This document shows positions 8,522 through 15,888 of a stretch of 41,705 nt of DNA, in pieces. The notes beneath the pieces are model-generated. The model had not been told where the DNA came from. It did not search any database and saw only the letters and a list, made by a program, of their open reading frames with translations. Origin of the DNA: a virus; IMG/VR virus record IMGVR_UViG_3300031276_000006, positions 1 to 41,705 of that record; one strand, written 5' to 3'. Each line of letters opens with the position of its first letter. The first letter of the stretch is position 1. A program made the translations under genes and the position numbers.

Positions 8522-8963
8522 TATTTAGCCTTCGCCTTTCGTCGGCCGTCATCTATCGACATTAGTTCATCCAGATCATGCACAGATAGCGCCTCCCAAT
8601 CGGCAACCGTCCAGTGAAAACGCTCGATGATACTCCATTTGATTATTTCCAGCGGGACGCTTCCATCCTCGTCCTTGCCAAACTTATAGACGAAGAACGC
8701 CCGCCGGCTCAGTTTGGGTCAATCGGCTCACGGCGTTTCTTGTGGAATGCGGACCAAAAACGATTGAAATCATAGTAGGACAATCCCATATATTCTTCGG
8801 GTTGTAGCCCGGACACCCGGCACATCAGCGCGTCCTCATCCTCGACATTCGTCTCTGGCTTGAACAGGTTGCGGTATTCGCCAATTGTGATTTTGCGCAG
8901 GTCGAAATTGATCTCGCGACCGTCCGATAGCACCAAGTCCGGTTGCTTCTTTTCTTCATCCAT
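8521..8963 (-). CDS. Tail assembly chaperone, -1 frameshift fusion (gpGT-like)
   Basis: The 84-codon upstream frame ends ...GAC CCA AAC TGA. A -1 slip on CCCAAAC moves ribosomes into a 63-codon open frame (LSRRAFFVYKFGKDEDG...DDGRRKAKAK). This frame has no other start site and runs exactly to a TAA overlapping the tape-measure ATG, giving a 147-aa fusion. This is the lambda G/GT arrangement in position, size and slippery-sequence type. The fusion is expected to recruit tube subunits to the tape measure and is absent from the virion. The slip is inferred from sequence. Confidence 0.85.
8709..8963 (-). CDS. Tail assembly chaperone, unshifted product (gpG-like)
   Basis: 84 aa, acidic, between the tail tube and tape measure genes. 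It contains an EYRNLF stretch and SYYDFNRFWSAFHKKRR near the end, similar in size and layout to gpG-type chaperones. GAAGGAGG lies 7 bases before the ATG. Most ribosomes should stop at the TGA at 8709-8711; a minority should shift to make the fusion annotated separately. Confidence 0.85.
   Translation of the reverse strand: MDEEKKQPDLVLSDGREINFDLRKITIGEYRNLFKPETNVEDEDALMCRVSGLQPEEYMGLSYYDFNRFWSAFHKKRREPIDPN
8712..8718 (-). promoter_or_regulatory. Programmed -1 frameshift site CCCAAAC
   Basis: The heptamer fits X XXY YYZ in the zero frame (C CCA AAC) and lies directly before the TGA stop of the short chaperone. GC-rich sequence follows (GAGCCGGCGGGCG), which could stall ribosomes. After slipping, the -1 frame is open to the tape-measure start. 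Confidence 0.85.
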
Positions 8964-8988
8964 GTGCGCCTCCTTCGCTATTTAGCTG

Positions 8989-9420
8989 TTATGCAACCGC
9001 GCCAGATGTCCAGTGGCTCTGTACTTCAACCGCGTACTGCCGAAAATTGCAGTTCATCATCACCACATCAGCATAGGGCTGCGACCACTGCGGACCCTGC
9101 GAATAGGCCGGGATCTTGTAAGCAATGGCATTGTCAGCCGTGCCAGCGGGACCATAGAGCAACGTTCCTTGTGTCTGGCGGGCCAGAGCTGTTGCCAATG
9201 CGGTGCCGTCCGACTGTGCGACCATCTCGACCGGAATGTCTGCACCAGTTCCAAAGCTGGGCAGCAAATGCTCGAAGGTGTCCGCACCGGCGGTGGCATC
9301 GATGAAGTTTAGGGTCGGCGCCCAACTGAAATTACGGAAATCACCTTGAAGTGTGACCGTCCCGCCAGAATACACCCAGGCGAGGTATAACGCAGAACCA
9401 GCAAATTCTTTATCTGCCAT
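8989..9420 (-). CDS. Major tail (tube) protein
   Basis: 143 aa, beta-rich, directly before the tail chaperones, the standard place of the tube subunit. Motifs such as GGTVTLQGDFRNFSWAP and VVMMNCNFRQYAVEVQ alternate strands as in tube proteins. ATG 9420 is used, with AGGAG 9 bases upstream, in place of the TTG two codons earlier. It should polymerise around the tape measure. Assignment rests mainly on position, size and fold character. Confidence 0.75.
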   Translation of the reverse strand: MADKEFAGSALYLAWVYSGGTVTLQGDFRNFSWAPTLNFIDATAGADTFEHLLPSFGTGADIPVEMVAQSDGTALATALARQTQGTLLYGPAGTADNAIAYKIPAYSQGPQWSQPYADVVMMNCNFRQYAVEVQSHWTSGAVA

Positions 9421-9422
9421 GA

Positions 9423-9836
9423 TCAAGCTCCTGTTATTCGTATGCGATAAAATCCACCCGCCATATAAACTCTTTGTTCGTCTGGCGGAGTTTCAACGAG
9501 AGAAACGTCATCCTCTCGAACCGTCCAAAAGTTTGTGTAACCCGTGATCGTCAATTTCTTTTTGTGCAGCAAATCCTGGCAATTGCCATCGATGCGGTTA
9601 GCCTGGGCGCGTGTGGCTGCGTAGCCGCGCACAAACCAGATGTCGTTGCGCAGATTGTCGTGCACGATGTTCTCAAGCCCGCCGCCCTGGTGGTTGAACA
9701 CGACATAAGGCAGCGTGGCGTTATCTGGCGCCTGCTCGCTGTAGATCGCAGTACCGCCCAACTCAGAGATAAGCGCCGTTCCCCCTGAGAGTGTCGAGTA
9801 AAGAGCCGTGCCCATCGCACCAAAATAGTCGCTCAC
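9423..9836 (-). CDS. Tail terminator/completion protein (DUF3168-like)
   Basis: 137 aa from the GTG at 9836, which overlaps the previous stop (GTGA) and has GGGGAGG upstream. ALYSTLSGGTALISELGG near the start and IYSEQAPDNATLPYVVFNH are typical of tail completion proteins that cap the tube at the head end. It lies between a gp10-like connector and the tube gene, where this protein is expected. An upstream GTG at 9854 is in frame but fits translation less well. Confidence 0.78.
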   Translation of the reverse strand: MSDYFGAMGTALYSTLSGGTALISELGGTAIYSEQAPDNATLPYVVFNHQGGGLENIVHDNLRNDIWFVRGYAATRAQANRIDGNCQDLLHKKKLTITGYTNFWTVREDDVSLVETPPDEQRVYMAGGFYRIRITGA

Positions 9837-10162
9837 TTGAACAGCCTCCCCCACATCTCATAAATGTAGCGGCCAACTTTTTCAACCGCCGGGACCATGA
9901 AAGGCTGCGCTCTCATCTTGTGCGTTCCCAACTCCTGGTAAATGCCGTATTCCACGCCGTCAGCCACCCAATACAGACCGGGCTTCTTCTTCTCGGTGTG
10001 GATGCTGCCTTTGAGAGCGCCTGTGTCAACCGGCGCCCTGGCTTTCGCCTCAGCCTCCACCTGATAAGCGGCGCTCTCTAGCACCTGATCAGTATTGCGA
10101 TCAAGGCTCTGCGCGATCCGGTCTAACATCTTCGTATCAAGTCGAATGCTACCGATGCTCAT
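9833..10162 (-). CDS. HK97 gp10-like head-tail protein
   Basis: 109 aa. It carries the characteristic AKARAPVDTGALKGSI and, later, YGIYQELGTHKMRAQPFM followed by VPAVE, which identify the HK97-gp10/neck family that joins head and tail. ATG 10162 overlaps the preceding stop (ATGA); a longer in-frame extension to 10198 lies within the preceding gene. Confidence 0.9.
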   Translation of the reverse strand: MSIGSIRLDTKMLDRIAQSLDRNTDQVLESAAYQVEAEAKARAPVDTGALKGSIHTEKKKPGLYWVADGVEYGIYQELGTHKMRAQPFMVPAVEKVGRYIYEMWGRLFK

Positions 10163-10515
10163 ACTCGCTCCACAAAGGCCCGCATCGAGACGGCCCAACT
10201 CTTGCCCTGGTCAACGGCCTTCACATCATAAACAGCCGTGCCGATCTCCACGCGGTAAGCGTTGGTGATCGTGGTGTCATAGGGTAGTGTCAGGATGTAT
10301 GAATATTGCGCCTGGAGCGCCGCGCCCTGGACGCTCTCGCGCCCGCGTAATGGATCCAGCCTGCAAGCCACGCCAGTAGTAGCCGTTCCCCAGGTGTCCG
10401 TAATCCCGCCCTGACCGTCGCTTGTGCGCGTCACGGTCAGCAGGTTGCAGGTATCGGGCAACATCTCTGCAACGTCGGCCCGCATTTGGGTGAGCTCGGC
10501 GCTAGTCAACATCAT
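10159..10515 (-). CDS. Head closure / head-tail joining protein (SPP1 gp16-like)
   Basis: 118 aa from the first of two adjacent ATGs. It has the pattern of small head-tail joining proteins: an N-terminal helix, a short TRTSDGQGGITDTWG strand-turn, then CRLDPLRGRE, and YDTTITNAYRVEIGTAVYDV with a final VKAVDQGKSW. These proteins plug the portal-adaptor channel after packaging. CGGAG lies about 8 bases before the start. Confidence 0.78.
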   Translation of the reverse strand: MMLTSAELTQMRADVAEMLPDTCNLLTVTRTSDGQGGITDTWGTATTGVACRLDPLRGRESVQGAALQAQYSYILTLPYDTTITNAYRVEIGTAVYDVKAVDQGKSWAVSMRAFVERV

Positions 10516-11101
10516 GGCGTTCTCCGCTGACATTCACGTCGCTACGGGTCATGGTCACAATCGTTGGCCAGGCCATTTGCTGGTAATAATTCGCCATAAA
10601 TTGCGCCTGCTGGACGGCCTGCGAACGGCTGACCTTCATGTTATCGGAGGCCCAATCAAAGGATGTCATTGCGATCTGTCCGATCTTCTGCTTCCACACA
10701 TCCGCAGCCGCGCCGTTCAGGTCATACTCGCGCCCGGTCAGGTAATACGTACTGCCGCCGGTGTCCTGGGTGAAGGTGATCCGCCCGTTAGCGTAATCGA
10801 CCGAGTAAATGGACGTGCCAACATTCGAGCCCGCGCCATCCTCCAGCCAGAAATAAGCCGTGCCGCTTTCCAGGTTGGTGTGGCGGGTGTAATAATCGAG
10901 ATATTCAACGCTGCCGCCGCCGGTGTAGCGCGGCGTACTGAAAAGCATCTCGCGGTAAACATCATTGCGGTGGCGGTCCAACACGATCTGGAGTTGATCA
11001 TCCGTCCAGTAGGTGACAGTCGAAATCGTATAATCTGCGGTGCCAGCGTTGGTGAAGGCGCGCAGTTGGGCAATAAGGTTGTCCATTCCCGATCTAGCCA
11101 T
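10502..11101 (-). CDS. Head-tail connector/adaptor protein, 199 aa
   Basis: Located directly before the head-closure gene, where siphoviruses encode the adaptor bound to the portal. The N-terminal helices (MDNLIAQLRAFTNAG; YWTDDQLQIVLDRHRNDVY) fit gp6/gp15-like adaptors. An inserted beta-rich central domain makes it longer than typical (about 100 aa). The ATG overlaps the formyltransferase stop by 8 bases. Family assignment is by order and N-terminal pattern. Confidence 0.65.
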   Translation of the reverse strand: MARSGMDNLIAQLRAFTNAGTADYTISTVTYWTDDQLQIVLDRHRNDVYREMLFSTPRYTGGGSVEYLDYYTRHTNLESGTAYFWLEDGAGSNVGTSIYSVDYANGRITFTQDTGGSTYYLTGREYDLNGAAADVWKQKIGQIAMTSFDWASDNMKVSRSQAVQQAQFMANYYQQMAWPTIVTMTRSDVNVSGERHDVD

Positions 11102-11879
11102 ATTGTGACCTCAGTTTCGGCTCGCTTCCAGGCAATTCGCCATCCAGATAAGCGCGCACAATATCATCCTGATAAACGTTATAGATCATGCGCAAATGCT
11201 GTGGCTTGAAGTCGCCAGCCTTGAAATTCTTGCCGGTTGCCTTCTGCTTCCACGTCTGCCAGCTTCCAAAGCAGCGCAATAGTTGAGCGGCAGCGAAAGT
11301 TGCCGTAAGCACCGCACGGCAGGCAACCTCGTGGATCGTGTCGCCACGCTTGAGCGCTGGCCTGCACTGGTGGATGATCTCGCCGGCGTCCGGCTCATCT
11401 ACGATCTTGTGGAATGTCACGCCCGCCCATTGCGGCTCAAGGAAGTAGAACGGCCAGAATAACGTAGCAGCTCCACGGTAGCGCGGCGATAATCCCAGGT
11501 GCATATTGACCGCAACCGGCAGCACGTTCTTGAGCGCCCCGTGGATCATCCCGCAGCCGAAAATCATCACCAGGCCGGGCTGAACTTCGTTCACGAACTC
11601 CACGCTGGCCGTGCTGTTCAAGCTGCCATGCTCCACTTGCTTGACGTTGCAATAAGGAAGGCGTTGAGTGTCGAAATACTCCTCTTCCTTATTGCGGCGG
11701 TTGGTGAAGTGCCTGTCCCAATTCTGGCGGTCGATCTTCGGAAGCCCGGCGGGCGGCTCGGGCAGGATATTCTCGCGCATCTCAACCAGCGCACCGACTA
11801 GCCCGAACTCGTCATTGAGGCGGTTGGCGAAGTATAAATGGCGCGGGTGGCTGCCTCCGATCCATAGGATGCGGGTCAC
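11094..11879 (-). CDS. Formyltransferase-family enzyme (sugar or amino formylation)
   Basis: 261 aa. VNMHLGLSPRYRGAATLFW and VDEPDAGEIIHQ are the hallmark segments of the folate-dependent formyltransferase fold (Met-tRNA formyltransferase, GART, sugar N-formyltransferases), with the catalytic Asn125, His127 and Asp164 all present. It starts with GTG in a GTGA overlap. It lies in a block with two glycosyltransferases and a methyltransferase, so N-formylation of an amino sugar is more likely than initiator tRNA. The exact substrate is not predictable. It is the last gene of the cassette before the head-tail connectors. Confidence 0.82.
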   Translation of the reverse strand: MTRILWIGGSHPRHLYFANRLNDEFGLVGALVEMRENILPEPPAGLPKIDRQNWDRHFTNRRNKEEEYFDTQRLPYCNVKQVEHGSLNSTASVEFVNEVQPGLVMIFGCGMIHGALKNVLPVAVNMHLGLSPRYRGAATLFWPFYFLEPQWAGVTFHKIVDEPDAGEIIHQCRPALKRGDTIHEVACRAVLTATFAAAQLLRCFGSWQTWKQKATGKNFKAGDFKPQHLRMIYNVYQDDIVRAYLDGELPGSEPKLRSQYG

Positions 11880-12043
11880 TTAGCGCCTTCCTTCGCCAGC
11901 TTGTCGAGCCCGGCCTTGGGGTCAACGTCCATATTCCCGTGCTGGCTGTAGGCGTGCTTATATTCACGTTCCGTGATTGTCGCACCACAAGCGCAGCGCC
12001 AGCATCTGTCAACCTTGCTGTACTTCCAGTCGTGGGTGTGCAT
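11876..12043 (-). CDS. Small zinc-binding protein, 55 aa
   Basis: Begins MHTHDWKYSKVDRCWRCACG and has a further His (YKHAYSQHG), a compact C-C-C/H zinc site. The ATG overlaps the previous stop (TGATG); longer in-frame sequence upstream is out of the glycosyltransferase frame and has no start signals. It is embedded in the glycan cassette. Similar zinc-finger proteins are frequent in this phage; role unknown. Confidence 0.65.
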   Translation of the reverse strand: MHTHDWKYSKVDRCWRCACGATITEREYKHAYSQHGNMDVDPKAGLDKLAKEGAK

Positions 12044-12675
12044 CAATGGAACTCCTCGCCCCAAAGCGGCAGGTTGGCGTGATAGACCTTGACTTTCCGG
12101 GTAACGTAGACAATGTAACCCTGGCGGCGGGCGTTTTCCATAAGCACGTGATGCTCCATGCCCAGACCGCCCCACGGTTCGTACCTTTGCGTCTTGAATA
12201 TCTCCGCCGGGATGATGTAGCATCCACCAACACAGTCCATACGCACCGGGTCGGCTTCGCTGTAAAAATAAGGCGCTTCTGCCTGGGCTGGACGGTTGCC
12301 AATCTCGACGTGAGTGTAGGTGTCGTAATAACGGTCTGTGCCTTCGATCAGCAGCATCGGGGCGACGATATCGTGATCGCTGATAGATAACAACTGCTGC
12401 GCCAGATTGGACGGGAACTCCACCACATCGGCGTCAATCCACAACACGTGCGTGTGTTCGGGTTTCAGGTAGGCGCCCAGCAGTTCGTTCCTGGCATTCG
12501 CCAGATTACGGCTCCTGATCAGCACGTAATCGCTGCGGCTGCGCACGGGTGTCTCCTGCGGCGTGTTTTCGTGCATCGCGACAACGCCCTCGAACCATGC
12601 GACATTGGTATAAAGACGTTCGCGCAGCCGCTTATTGAGCGTTGACTTGACTGGGATAGCGGTCAGCACGTTCAT
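12043..12675 (-). CDS. Glycosyltransferase, GT-A fold (GT62/Anp1-like)
   Basis: 210 aa. HVLWIDADVVEFP (Asp81-Asp83) is a DxD nucleotide-sugar and metal site. The preceding RSRNLANARNELL helix and the later DCVGGCYIIPAEIF and LGMEHHVLMENARRQGY (acceptor side) follow the layout of Anp1/GT62-like mannosyltransferase relatives seen in phages. Expected to use an NDP-sugar in the cytoplasm. Overlaps both neighbours by a few bases, so it is co-translated with the cassette. Confidence 0.8.
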   Translation of the reverse strand: MNVLTAIPVKSTLNKRLRERLYTNVAWFEGVVAMHENTPQETPVRSRSDYVLIRSRNLANARNELLGAYLKPEHTHVLWIDADVVEFPSNLAQQLLSISDHDIVAPMLLIEGTDRYYDTYTHVEIGNRPAQAEAPYFYSEADPVRMDCVGGCYIIPAEIFKTQRYEPWGGLGMEHHVLMENARRQGYIVYVTRKVKVYHANLPLWGEEFH

Positions 12676-13550
12676 CGCTTCAACTCTCTCCGCAGCGCAT
12701 CAGGCGCTTTGAATTGGCTGCGGCTAATATATTCATCCACCACCCCGATTTGCTCAGTGGTCATGCGCTCGCGCCGCTCTGAGAATAGCTGCTCGAAGTA
12801 GGTCATCATCTCAGGAGGTTTGCTTACAACTGCGTCGTTCACGAAGTCCTCCCGTGGCCCGCTAAAGCCGAACTCGTGCGGAATGTGGAAGAACGAGCAC
12901 CCAGCCGCCACGCTGAAAAATAGTTGCGTGCCGATGTCGTTGGATGCAGCGTACTTGTGCGCCTGGAGCAGGTAGGCGAGGCGGTAGGCGAATTGTTCAT
13001 CGAACATGTGGCCGGCTGAGACGATGCGTAAGCCGCTGCGCTTGTAGGGTTGGTCATCTCCGAGCAGATGGCCGCGCCAGTATATACAGACTGCAACAGG
13101 CTGAAACTCTGCGGGGAGATTGGCGGCTTTATCAGCCAGGGCGTCAATGTCCATGTTGACCCGTGCGTGGTGCGTCGAATGCGCTGGAAAGAAGATCGTT
13201 CCGCGCCGCTCAGTTGGCGGATCACCAACCAGAGCCAGCGCATAAAGGAATGGGGCCGCGCCGTGAATAACTTTGCTGAAACGCTGGCGGTAGAGCGGCA
13301 GGCGATTGGTCTGGTAGATGTAGGCGGGCAAACCAGCGTCGATTTCATTCTTCCAGATCCATGAGTGCAAGGCAATTCCATGCGGGACAACATAGTCGAG
13401 CGGTTCCCTGATGCTGGCATATTCGCGGAGCGCCATGCTGTTGCCATACCAGGCCGCCGGTTCAAATCTCTCGCTAGTAGCCTGACTGTGGTCTTTACAG
13501 AGTGCATCAAGGTCGTTTTGGTCATCAAATGCCTGTTGCCTTGTAATCAT
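12672..13550 (-). CDS. Putative glycan-related protein (glycosyltransferase-like), 292 aa
   Basis: No certain family. FQPVAVCIYWRGHLLGD followed by SGLRIVSAGHMFDEQFAYRL, and then a stretch ending IPHEFGFSGPREDF, resemble the C-terminal donor half of GT-B glycosyltransferases or the capsule-polysaccharide proteins that act on lipid-linked sugars. It sits between a GT62-like enzyme and a methyltransferase. The start overlaps the methyltransferase gene by 26 bases. A glycosyltransferase is the best guess from context. Confidence 0.5.
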   Translation of the reverse strand: MITRQQAFDDQNDLDALCKDHSQATSERFEPAAWYGNSMALREYASIREPLDYVVPHGIALHSWIWKNEIDAGLPAYIYQTNRLPLYRQRFSKVIHGAAPFLYALALVGDPPTERRGTIFFPAHSTHHARVNMDIDALADKAANLPAEFQPVAVCIYWRGHLLGDDQPYKRSGLRIVSAGHMFDEQFAYRLAYLLQAHKYAASNDIGTQLFFSVAAGCSFFHIPHEFGFSGPREDFVNDAVVSKPPEMMTYFEQLFSERRERMTTEQIGVVDEYISRSQFKAPDALRRELKR

Positions 13551-14187
13551 TCTCGACTAACCCGATGCCGTAGGTATATTGTGCGATGCCGTCATATTGC
13601 TTGATGTATTCATACTTCTTGCCGCTCACGTCTCGCCAAACCTGCGCCACGCCAGGGCAGGTCCATTCCACCAGATCGTGGAAGCCGATGTATTTGGCGT
13701 GCGGGCGCACTGTCTCATAATCCTTGCGGCAGGCATCCTCCTTGTGGTCGGCGTCGATGAAAACGAGATCCGGCTTCAGTTTTGCAATGGCATCTCTCAC
13801 CTCATCGCTGTCACTCATGCCTTCCACGAGATGCACAATCGGGTTGCTGTCTGCGTAGGCCCGCACTTCGGGCAGGATCTCCTTATCAATTCCGAGTGCG
13901 ACGGCGAGCGGATTGAAGCGGCTAAGATACTCGACCGTCAGGATAAACGTTCCACCTTGAAACAGTCCAATTTCGGCGTAAGACATTATCTTGCGCTTCG
14001 AGAGTTCGATCAGATAGGGCGCTAACTGGATCGGGTATTGCCAGATGTACAGCCCGCCGCAATAATGCTGCATGTTGGCGGGGATCTCGGTCGGGCGCCT
14101 GCCCAATCCGAGCTGGCAAATCGCATCCTCGAGCCAGGGTTGGTCGCGCAGTTGCTTCTTTGTGGCGTTGCGGATAATATCAATCAT
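13525..14187 (-). CDS. Class I SAM-dependent methyltransferase (Methyltransf_24-like)
   Basis: 220 aa. Motif I is SYAEIGLFQGGTFIL (70-84), and the acidic loop/motif IV is DLVFIDADHKEDACRKDYE (140-158), followed by YIGFHDLVEW. These are typical of the family acting on sugars or small metabolites (CmcI/TylF-like), not of DNA methyltransferases, which have NPPY or PC motifs absent here. O-methylation of a sugar made by the adjacent glycosyltransferases is the natural inference. Confidence 0.8.
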   Translation of the reverse strand: MIDIIRNATKKQLRDQPWLEDAICQLGLGRRPTEIPANMQHYCGGLYIWQYPIQLAPYLIELSKRKIMSYAEIGLFQGGTFILTVEYLSRFNPLAVALGIDKEILPEVRAYADSNPIVHLVEGMSDSDEVRDAIAKLKPDLVFIDADHKEDACRKDYETVRPHAKYIGFHDLVEWTCPGVAQVWRDVSGKKYEYIKQYDGIAQYTYGIGLVENDYKATGI

Positions 14188-15350
14188 GCGGGCACCTTCT
14201 CTGCCTCAAGCGTCTCTGCGATGTCAGCCAACACTGGGCGCCAGTATTTCTCAGCGACTTTATCGGCGTCATATTTGAGCGCGCCTTTGCGTGCCGCCTT
14301 GCGGTAGTTCTCGTTGCCCCATGCCCGATACGCCACCTCCATGCGCTCCAGGATTGCGCCAGTCGTGGGAGTGTACTGGTAAGCGGCAAGCGGCGTCCAG
14401 GTGGGGATTGCATCCTCTTTGGCGACCTTCCAGCCAGAGAAGCACAACTCACTCGATGCCGTCCAATCACCCAGGATAACCGGCGTCCCGCAGGCTTGCG
14501 CCTCCAGGGTCGGAATACCGAACCCTTCGCCCATGCTCACCAGGGCGTGAACGTCCATGGCGTTGTAGAGCTCAACCATTGCCGGATCCGGGAAGCCCAT
14601 CCACAACTGATATGGATTTGGAAAGCGCACGTCGTCGATCGTGGTCAGGCCGTGATACTGGCAGAACTCATCCAGATTGACCTCGATATTGTCGCCAGCG
14701 CCGCCCACCTGCGTGTGCAGGTAAAGCAGCGTGTCGGGGTGGCGCTTGTGCAGCTCCACAAAGGCTTCGATGTGCTGGAAGAACGCTTTGCGTGGCGGGT
14801 AGCCCTTATTGGCCGCAACCATGCCGATGATGAACTTATCTTCGGGCAGGTTGAACTTCTTGCGGGCTGCCTGGCGGTCGATGGGGCGAAATACGTTGGT
14901 GTCCACGCCATGCGGGACGTAGTAGCAGTCCAGCCCGGCCTCGTTCACCATCCGCTCCCCGAACCTGGAGAACACGATGCGTTTATACGCCTTCTCCACC
15001 TGGCGCTTGACCGGTGGCGGCAGCGGCTCCATATCAATCGGGAACCACGGCACCCAGGGTGCGCCCTTCTGCAGCTCGTCGGCGTTGCATACCCACGAAT
15101 CCATCAACGAGATAATGATGTCGGCATTGAAGTTGATCGCATGTTTGCCGGCGATGTCCTGCCCATAATCGTGGCGACCCTTCGGAAACACGGGGATGCC
15201 GTCGGCGTTGAGTGTGCCACCTTCCAGCCCATAGAATGCTGAGATGGCCATGTCGTGCCCTAGATCGCGGATACGCGGGGCAAATAGCCTGGTCTGGTTT
15301 CCGTATCCGGTCGCCGCCCAGGGCGCATTAGAGAGCCAAAGGATTCTCAT
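14184..15350 (-). CDS. Glycosyltransferase family 4 (GT-B)
   Basis: 388 aa. An N-terminal Rossmann half (MRILWLSNAPWAATGYGNQT) is followed by VPHGVDTNVFRP and, near residue 275, SMGEGFGIPTLEAQACGTPV, the EX7E donor-binding motif of group 1/GT4 enzymes. It should transfer a sugar from an NDP-sugar to a glycan or protein acceptor. First full-length gene of the cassette, coupled by ATGA to a 17-codon leader frame. Confidence 0.88.
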   Translation of the reverse strand: MRILWLSNAPWAATGYGNQTRLFAPRIRDLGHDMAISAFYGLEGGTLNADGIPVFPKGRHDYGQDIAGKHAINFNADIIISLMDSWVCNADELQKGAPWVPWFPIDMEPLPPPVKRQVEKAYKRIVFSRFGERMVNEAGLDCYYVPHGVDTNVFRPIDRQAARKKFNLPEDKFIIGMVAANKGYPPRKAFFQHIEAFVELHKRHPDTLLYLHTQVGGAGDNIEVNLDEFCQYHGLTTIDDVRFPNPYQLWMGFPDPAMVELYNAMDVHALVSMGEGFGIPTLEAQACGTPVILGDWTASSELCFSGWKVAKEDAIPTWTPLAAYQYTPTTGAILERMEVAYRAWGNENYRKAARKGALKYDADKVAEKYWRPVLADIAETLEAEKVPA

Positions 15351-15400
15351 TGCTTGCCGCCTGGGTTATTAAGGTGCTTTGCGGTGTTGTTGGTATCCAT
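15347..15400 (-). CDS. 17-codon leader frame before the glycosyltransferase
   Basis: ATG at 15400, with GGAGG 9 bases upstream, opens MDTNNTAKHLNNPGGKQ and ends in an ATGA overlap with the GT4 gene. The strong ribosome site belongs to this frame; the GT4 start itself has none as good. It may be a short peptide that couples translation into the cassette. Confidence 0.45.
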   Translation of the reverse strand: MDTNNTAKHLNNPGGKQ

Positions 15401-15431
15401 GTCAGCGCGCCTCCGTCCGCGCTTTCAGAGC

Positions 15432-15464
15432 AGGGAGCGAGAAGAGGAGGCCTCCTCGCTCCCT
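15432..15464 (-). terminator. GC-rich hairpin between capsid genes and glycan cassette
   Basis: AGGGAGCG (15432-15439) pairs with CGCTCCCT (15457-15464), enclosing a second self-complementary AGGAGGCCTCCT. It lies just after the decoration-like gene on the late strand. No U-tract follows, so it may be a weak or factor-dependent terminator, or a processing/RNA-stability hairpin setting high capsid and low cassette expression. Confidence 0.5.
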
Positions 15465-15471
15465 AACTCAC

Positions 15472-15876
15472 TCACTTGCCGACCAAATAGCTCAAAGTCA
15501 AGAAGCAGGCGGTCGGGTTGCCTGATCCGTCCTCCTGATAGTCAACGACCAGCCATTCGCCAGCATCGAGGAATGCGTAATCGTCGTCAATGGTGAAATC
15601 CTGCGGGATCTTGATTGTCCAGTAGGTCGCAGCGGTGCCGCCGATGGCTGCGGCAATCGTGCCGTTCACGGCTGGCGTTCCAGCGCTTGAGTATTTATGC
15701 AGAGCCAGGGAGAACGATGTGCCGGCATTCATGGTCGCGCCGTTGCTCGCGCTGGCTTCCAGGATTCGCAGGCCTCCGCCGTGGGCATCAGTTGGCGCCT
15801 GGAGAACGAAAAGCTGCTTGTTATCCCCACCCGGATCGGGGATCGAAATCGAGAGAGTCTTTACATCAAAAGCCAT
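15472..15876 (-). CDS. Possible head decoration / minor capsid protein, 134 aa
   Basis: Beta-rich protein (TLSISIPDPGGDNKQLFVLQ, TYWTIKIPQDFTIDDDYAFL) immediately downstream of the major capsid gene, where decoration or stabilisation proteins are often encoded. No specific family is recognised. Separated from the capsid by 12 bases and followed by a strong hairpin. Confidence 0.55.
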   Translation of the reverse strand: MAFDVKTLSISIPDPGGDNKQLFVLQAPTDAHGGGLRILEASASNGATMNAGTSFSLALHKYSSAGTPAVNGTIAAAIGGTAATYWTIKIPQDFTIDDDYAFLDAGEWLVVDYQEDGSGNPTACFLTLSYLVGK

Positions 15877-15888
15877 GTCACACGCTCC

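Noticed and set aside
10424-11209. Long plus-strand frame of 261 codons
   Set aside because: Antisense to connector and head-closure genes that have clear family features; composition mirrors theirs.
14496-15242. Long plus-strand frame of 248 codons
   Set aside because: Antisense shadow of the GT4 glycosyltransferase.
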